Made by a program: the position numbers and the translations under genes
The notes under the pieces: model-generated
What the model was told of the DNA's origin: nothing
Databases searched by the model: none
Seen by the model: the letters and a program-made list of their open reading frames with translations, nothing else
Assembly: GCA_047921455.1 (NCBI GenBank)
Contig: JBLRWC010000001.1
Coordinates: 1 to 64,000 of the forward strand
DNA: 64,000 bases
Direction: 5' to 3'
DNA from: XN24 sp047921455
Lineage (GTDB): Bacteria; Pseudomonadota; Gammaproteobacteria; Steroidobacterales; XN24
In this document: piece after piece, positions 60,725-64,000 of the stretch
Position numbering within the stretch: position 1 is the stretch's first letter
Layout: each line of letters starts with the position of its first letter

Positions 60725-61483
60725 TCACAGGCGCTGGTATTCGACGATATCGAGCCGGCCGCGCAGCTTGCCTTCTTCGTACTGCTCGAGGCGCACCAGG
60801 GCCGAGTGCAGGCCGGGTGCGATCCACACGCGGAACAGCCGGTCGCGCCGTTCACTGCGGTATTCCAGGCGCACCGTCTCGAGTTCACCGAGCGGCGTGG
60901 ACAGCGTCTCCGCCCCGACCTCGATATCCACCTTTTCGATCCGGCCGCGGTCATCGACGATGCGGTAGACGTCGTGCAATTCTCCACGCGCCACGTCGTT
61001 GGCCAGCAGCAGGCGCAGGCTCAGCACATCGTAGATGCCGGGTTCCCAGTCCAGGGTCGTCTGTTCGCCGCGATAATCGATATGCAACTGGCCCTCGCCC
61101 AGGTCGAAGCGCATATCGCTATGTCGGCCGCCGACCCCATCGTGCCGGCGGTAAGACAACGGCAGGATACGGCCATCCTGGATCATCACCAGGCTGGTTT
61201 CGGTCAACTCCCGGCGAATGAAACTCGCGATGCCGCGCGGCTCGATCAGCGAACTGTAGAGGTACATGCGCTCGCCCTGTCGCTCCAGGCGCAGCGTCGC
61301 GCGGACCGGGATGCCCCGTGCCGTGGCGTGATAAACCGCCTCGTGCAGCGGCACCGACAGCTCAGCCGAATCCCCCGTCGCCGGTTCCGCGGCCGGCGCG
61401 CCGGCCAACAGCAACATGACCGGCGCCAGCACGGCCAACAGGCCGTGGCGCCAGGCGGTGCCGCGGATTCGCTCGTTACGCAC
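60725..61483 (-). CDS. DUF3108 family exported protein
   Basis: The 252-residue product has a signal peptide (HGLLAVLAPVMLLLAGAPAAE) and the DUF3108 domain (YHATARGIPVRATLRLE; LHSALVRLEQYEEGKLRG). The family is periplasmic and lipid-binding-like by fold but without assigned role. GTG 61483 overlaps the fadD stop by eight bases, so the two genes are cotranscribed. Confidence 0.85.
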   Translation of the reverse strand: MRNERIRGTAWRHGLLAVLAPVMLLLAGAPAAEPATGDSAELSVPLHEAVYHATARGIPVRATLRLERQGERMYLYSSLIEPRGIASFIRRELTETSLVMIQDGRILPLSYRRHDGVGGRHSDMRFDLGEGQLHIDYRGEQTTLDWEPGIYDVLSLRLLLANDVARGELHDVYRIVDDRGRIEKVDIEVGAETLSTPLGELETVRLEYRSERRDRLFRVWIAPGLHSALVRLEQYEEGKLRGRLDIVEYQRL

Positions 61484-63191
61484 TTTTCACCTCGTCGCGC
61501 AGCGCCCGGCGCAGAATCTTCCCGACATTCGTCTTCGGCAGCTCAGCGCGGAACTCCACGTGTTTCGGAACCTTGTAACCCGTCAGGTTTTCCCGGCACC
61601 AGGCGATCACCTGCGGGGCGTCGAGCGCGCTGCCCTCCTTCTTGACCACGAACAGCTTTACAGCCTCCGTGGACTTCGGATCGGGCACGCCGATGCAGGC
61701 GGCCTCGATGACGTCCGGGTGCTGCGTCACCACGTTCTCCACCTCGTTGGGGAACACATTGAAGCCGGACACCAGGATCATGTCCTTCTTGCGGTCCACG
61801 ATGCGAAAGAACCCCGCCGCATCCATGGTGGCGATATCGCCGGTGCGCAGAAAGCCGTCCGAATACATGACTTGTTCGGTGGCCTCGGGCCGCTGCCAGT
61901 AGCCCTTCATGACCTGGGGGCCGCGCACGCACAACTCGCCAGGCTCGCCCACCGCCACGTCCTTGCCGTCATCATCGCGGATCAGGACTTCGGTGGACGG
62001 CAGCGGCAGCCCAATGGTGCCGGTGAAGATTTCCGTCACGGTGGTCGGCTGCATGGAAACCACCGGGGAGGTCTCCGTCAGGCCGTAGCCTTCCTGGACA
62101 TACTTGCCGGTGATCTCGTGCCAGCGCTGCGCGACCGCCGCTTGCAGCGCCATGCCGCCCGCGCCCGCCCATTTCAGATGGGAAAAATCCAGCTTGGCGA
62201 AATTCGGCTCCTGCACCAGCGCATTGTAGAGCGTGTTGACGCCCGTGATGATGGTGAACTTCAGCTTGGACAGCTCCTTGACGAAGGCAGGAATGTCACG
62301 CGGATTGGTGATCAGCACGTTCTGGCCGCCGACGGACATGAACAGCAGGCAATTACAGACCAGGCTGAAGACGTGATAAAGCGGCAGCGCCGTGATGACG
62401 ACTTCCTCGCCTTCCTCCACCAGCGAGCCGATCCAGGCATGCATCTGGCGCAGGTTGGCCACCATGTTTCGATGCGTCAGCATCGCGCCCTTCGACACGC
62501 CAGTGGTGCCACCGGTGTACTGCAGGAACGCCAGCTCGTCCTGGCTGACCGCCACTGGCTCGAATCCTTTCTCGCGGCCGCGTGACAACGCGTCCTCGAG
62601 CCGCAGGTGGCCGGGCAAGTGGTACTCCGGCACCATCTTCTTCACCCGGCGGATGACGAAATTGACGATATGCCGCTTCGGGAACGGCAGCAGGTCACCG
62701 ACGCCCGTCACCGCGACGTGCTTCACCGGCGTCTCGGCAATGACCTTCTCGAGGGTCGCGGCGAAGTTTTCCAGGATCAGGATGGCTTCCGCGCCGGAAT
62801 CGGCCAGCTGGTGCTTCAGTTCCCGCGGCGTATACAGCGGATTGACGTTCACCACCGTCATGCCCGCGCGCAACACGCCGTACAGGGCCACCGGGTACTG
62901 CAGGAGATTCGGCAGCATGATGGCCACGCGCGCGCCGCGCGCCAGGCCGAGATCCTTGCTCAACCACGCGGCGAACTCCGCCGACATGCGGTCGAGCTCA
63001 CCGTAGGTCATGGTGCGATCCATGCATGAAAAGGCCGGGCGATCCGCGAAACGGGCTGCCGCAGCCTCAAAAATGCTCACCAGCGTGGCGCCGTCGCTGA
63101 GGTCGATCTCGGCGGGCACTCCAGGCAGGTAACTGTCGATCCAGGGCTTTTCCACTGTCAGGTTCTCCGGCGCATCTATGGGAGCGCGCAT
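61476..63191 (-). CDS. fadD: Long-chain fatty acid-CoA ligase
   Basis: The 571-residue AMP-forming synthetase has the P-loop YTGGTTGVSKGAML, GYGLTETSP, TGDIATMD, the linker DRKKDMILVSGFNVFPNEVE, and KTNVGKILRR (catalytic Lys) at the C-terminus, all characteristic of FadD. It activates fatty acids at the inner membrane for beta-oxidation or lipid repair. ATG 63191 has no close ribosome site. It may serve the plus-strand acyl-CoA operon next door. Confidence 0.95.
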   Translation of the reverse strand: MRAPIDAPENLTVEKPWIDSYLPGVPAEIDLSDGATLVSIFEAAAARFADRPAFSCMDRTMTYGELDRMSAEFAAWLSKDLGLARGARVAIMLPNLLQYPVALYGVLRAGMTVVNVNPLYTPRELKHQLADSGAEAILILENFAATLEKVIAETPVKHVAVTGVGDLLPFPKRHIVNFVIRRVKKMVPEYHLPGHLRLEDALSRGREKGFEPVAVSQDELAFLQYTGGTTGVSKGAMLTHRNMVANLRQMHAWIGSLVEEGEEVVITALPLYHVFSLVCNCLLFMSVGGQNVLITNPRDIPAFVKELSKLKFTIITGVNTLYNALVQEPNFAKLDFSHLKWAGAGGMALQAAVAQRWHEITGKYVQEGYGLTETSPVVSMQPTTVTEIFTGTIGLPLPSTEVLIRDDDGKDVAVGEPGELCVRGPQVMKGYWQRPEATEQVMYSDGFLRTGDIATMDAAGFFRIVDRKKDMILVSGFNVFPNEVENVVTQHPDVIEAACIGVPDPKSTEAVKLFVVKKEGSALDAPQVIAWCRENLTGYKVPKHVEFRAELPKTNVGKILRRALRDEVKSA

Positions 63192-63242
63192 TTAATCAGC
63201 GCCCGCCCGATACAGCTATGCGCACTGCAACAATCCGGCTCA

Positions 63243-64000
63243 TCAGCCCGCCTCGTGCGCCAACTGGTCGAGCTCCACGGCCAGGCGGCGCAGCCGGTCG
63301 CCGGCGCGCTCGCGCTGCCGATCCTCCAGGCCGGCCAGGAAGTCAGCCAGGAACGCCGTCGTGGCTGCACTGTTGCGCTCGATCAGCGCCGCATACTCCG
63401 GGCTCCAGCGATCCGCGGGCCTGGCGAACAACACCTCTGCCGCCGCCAGCAGCGCCTCCGTATCCTGGCGCCGCGCCAGCGCGGCCTCGAGATCGTCGAC
63501 CCAGCCGGCCCGGTTGTCATGTGCGGCGGCGCGCGTCGGCGCCAGTTCCGCGGACCAGGTCATGATCGCTGTGCGTTGACCGTCGGTCAGGCGCCCGGTG
63601 AAACGACGCAGGAACCGCTCCATCGAGCGGGCCCGGCGTTGCTGGTGCCACGCCTCGGCTCGCCGCAGCGCCGCCGCGTGATCCTGCTCCTGCTGCTCGC
63701 GCAAGCCGGCGAGCAACGCCGTGGCCTGCTCATCCTCGAGGTCCGCCCCGACGCTGGCGAGCAACGGCACGCTGGCGCCCGCCAGCGCCCGTCCGAACGT
63801 GCCCAGCTCGGCGCCGAACGCCTGCAACTCCTCTACAGACAGCGGCGTCTCATCACCCAGGCGCGCGGCCGCGGCCCGCAACCAGTCGGCATACAACGGC
63901 AGCTGCTCACGACGATGCCAGGTGTGCAACTCCGCCAGGCCGGCATCGAGCGCATCCTGCTGCGTCGCATCCAGTTCCACGTAACCGCTGACCCAGCGAC
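63243..64000 (-). CDS. DUF6279-like lipoprotein family, 5' end beyond the window
   Basis: The frame runs off the right edge, so only the C-terminal 252 residues are visible. A string WVSGYVELDATQQ at the edge and the long helical region after it match the DUF6279 family, whose members are lipoproteins with the lipobox upstream. The gene is read as truncated by the window only. Function unknown. Confidence 0.75.
   Translation of the reverse strand, partial: RWVSGYVELDATQQDALDAGLAELHTWHRREQLPLYADWLRAAAARLGDETPLSVEELQAFGAELGTFGRALAGASVPLLASVGADLEDEQATALLAGLREQQEQDHAAALRRAEAWHQQRRARSMERFLRRFTGRLTDGQRTAIMTWSAELAPTRAAAHDNRAGWVDDLEAALARRQDTEALLAAAEVLFARPADRWSPEYAALIERNSAATTAFLADFLAGLEDRQRERAGDRLRRLAVELDQLAHEAG

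Noticed and set aside
1..64000. tRNA, rRNA, CRISPR arrays, insertion sequences, phage genes
   Set aside because: No cloverleaf-like or CCA-ended candidate, no regularly spaced repeats, no transposase, integrase or phage motif was seen on either strand. A tRNA search program would be needed to be certain.

Overview
The window is dense, GC-rich bacterial chromosome with short intergenic gaps, many ATGA/GTGA-type overlaps and no tRNA, rRNA, insertion sequence, prophage or CRISPR array that I can see. The gene set (proteobacterial GshA, CrbS/CrbR with a DUF4212 symporter, FadD, DUF3108, DUF4136, DUF6279 and DUF2505 proteins, multiheme cytochromes) points to a free-living, respiratory, heterotrophic gammaproteobacterium, possibly from marine or sediment habitats. 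I cannot name the family from this alone.

Layout. (1) 0.1-3.8 kb, minus strand: a decaheme OmcA/MtrC-type outer-membrane lipoprotein cytochrome and a 16-18-strand-size porin, each followed by a strong terminator. (2) 4.1-17.0 kb: an acetate module, with acetyl-CoA synthetase, the CrbR response regulator, the giant CrbS symporter/sensor kinase hybrid, the DUF4212 + Na+ symporter pair, then the commonly co-located CBS/DUF294 nucleotidyltransferase and DnaQ-like exonuclease. A 14-base element with one mismatch lies upstream of both acs and the symporter pair. (3) 17.0-23.7 kb, minus strand: a 2-oxoacid:ferredoxin oxidoreductase set (alpha, beta and a GltD-like FAD/Fe-S subunit) followed by a SLC13/TrkA-C transporter. 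(4) 23.8-33.4 kb: assorted metabolic and envelope genes (YbaK-like deacylase, patatin-like protein, PutP, rhomboid, GNAT, secreted subtilase, AlkB hydroxylase and its divergent AraC regulator). (5) 33.6-40.4 kb, plus strand: a HemN-family radical SAM protein, an 11-heme c/b-type fusion cytochrome resembling Geobacter CbcL, a NapC/NirT-type cytochrome resembling ImcH, a thioredoxin-DsbD-like fusion and a lipoprotein. (6) 40.4-53.1 kb: lipoproteins, a Ser/Thr kinase-PP2C pair, isoaspartyl peptidase, Na+/Ca2+ exchanger, gshA, AhpD-like and glutathionyl-hydroquinone reductase genes, a phosphodiesterase and an ABC exporter. (7) 53.2-64 kb: lipid and acyl-CoA metabolism: a minus-strand operon (SDR, saccharopine-dehydrogenase-like, YheT hydrolase, DoxX), a plus-strand operon (histidine phosphatase, acyl-CoA dehydrogenase, ACAD10/11-type kinase, SDR), FadD, and a DUF6279 gene cut by the window edge.

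How the parts may work together. Acetate is taken up and activated under CrbS/R control. Fatty acids, alkanes and possibly 4-hydroxyacyl-CoAs feed acetyl-CoA, and electrons enter the quinone pool. The most unusual part is the pairing of CbcL-like and ImcH-like inner-membrane quinol:cytochrome c enzymes, with a reductant-supplying thioredoxin/DsbD protein beside them, in the same 64 kb as an outer-membrane decaheme lipoprotein and porin. That is the parts list of an extracellular or periplasmic electron-export chain, but with no MtrA and no full-size MtrB in view. The route is an inference; the heme motifs, membrane segments and gene order are read directly.
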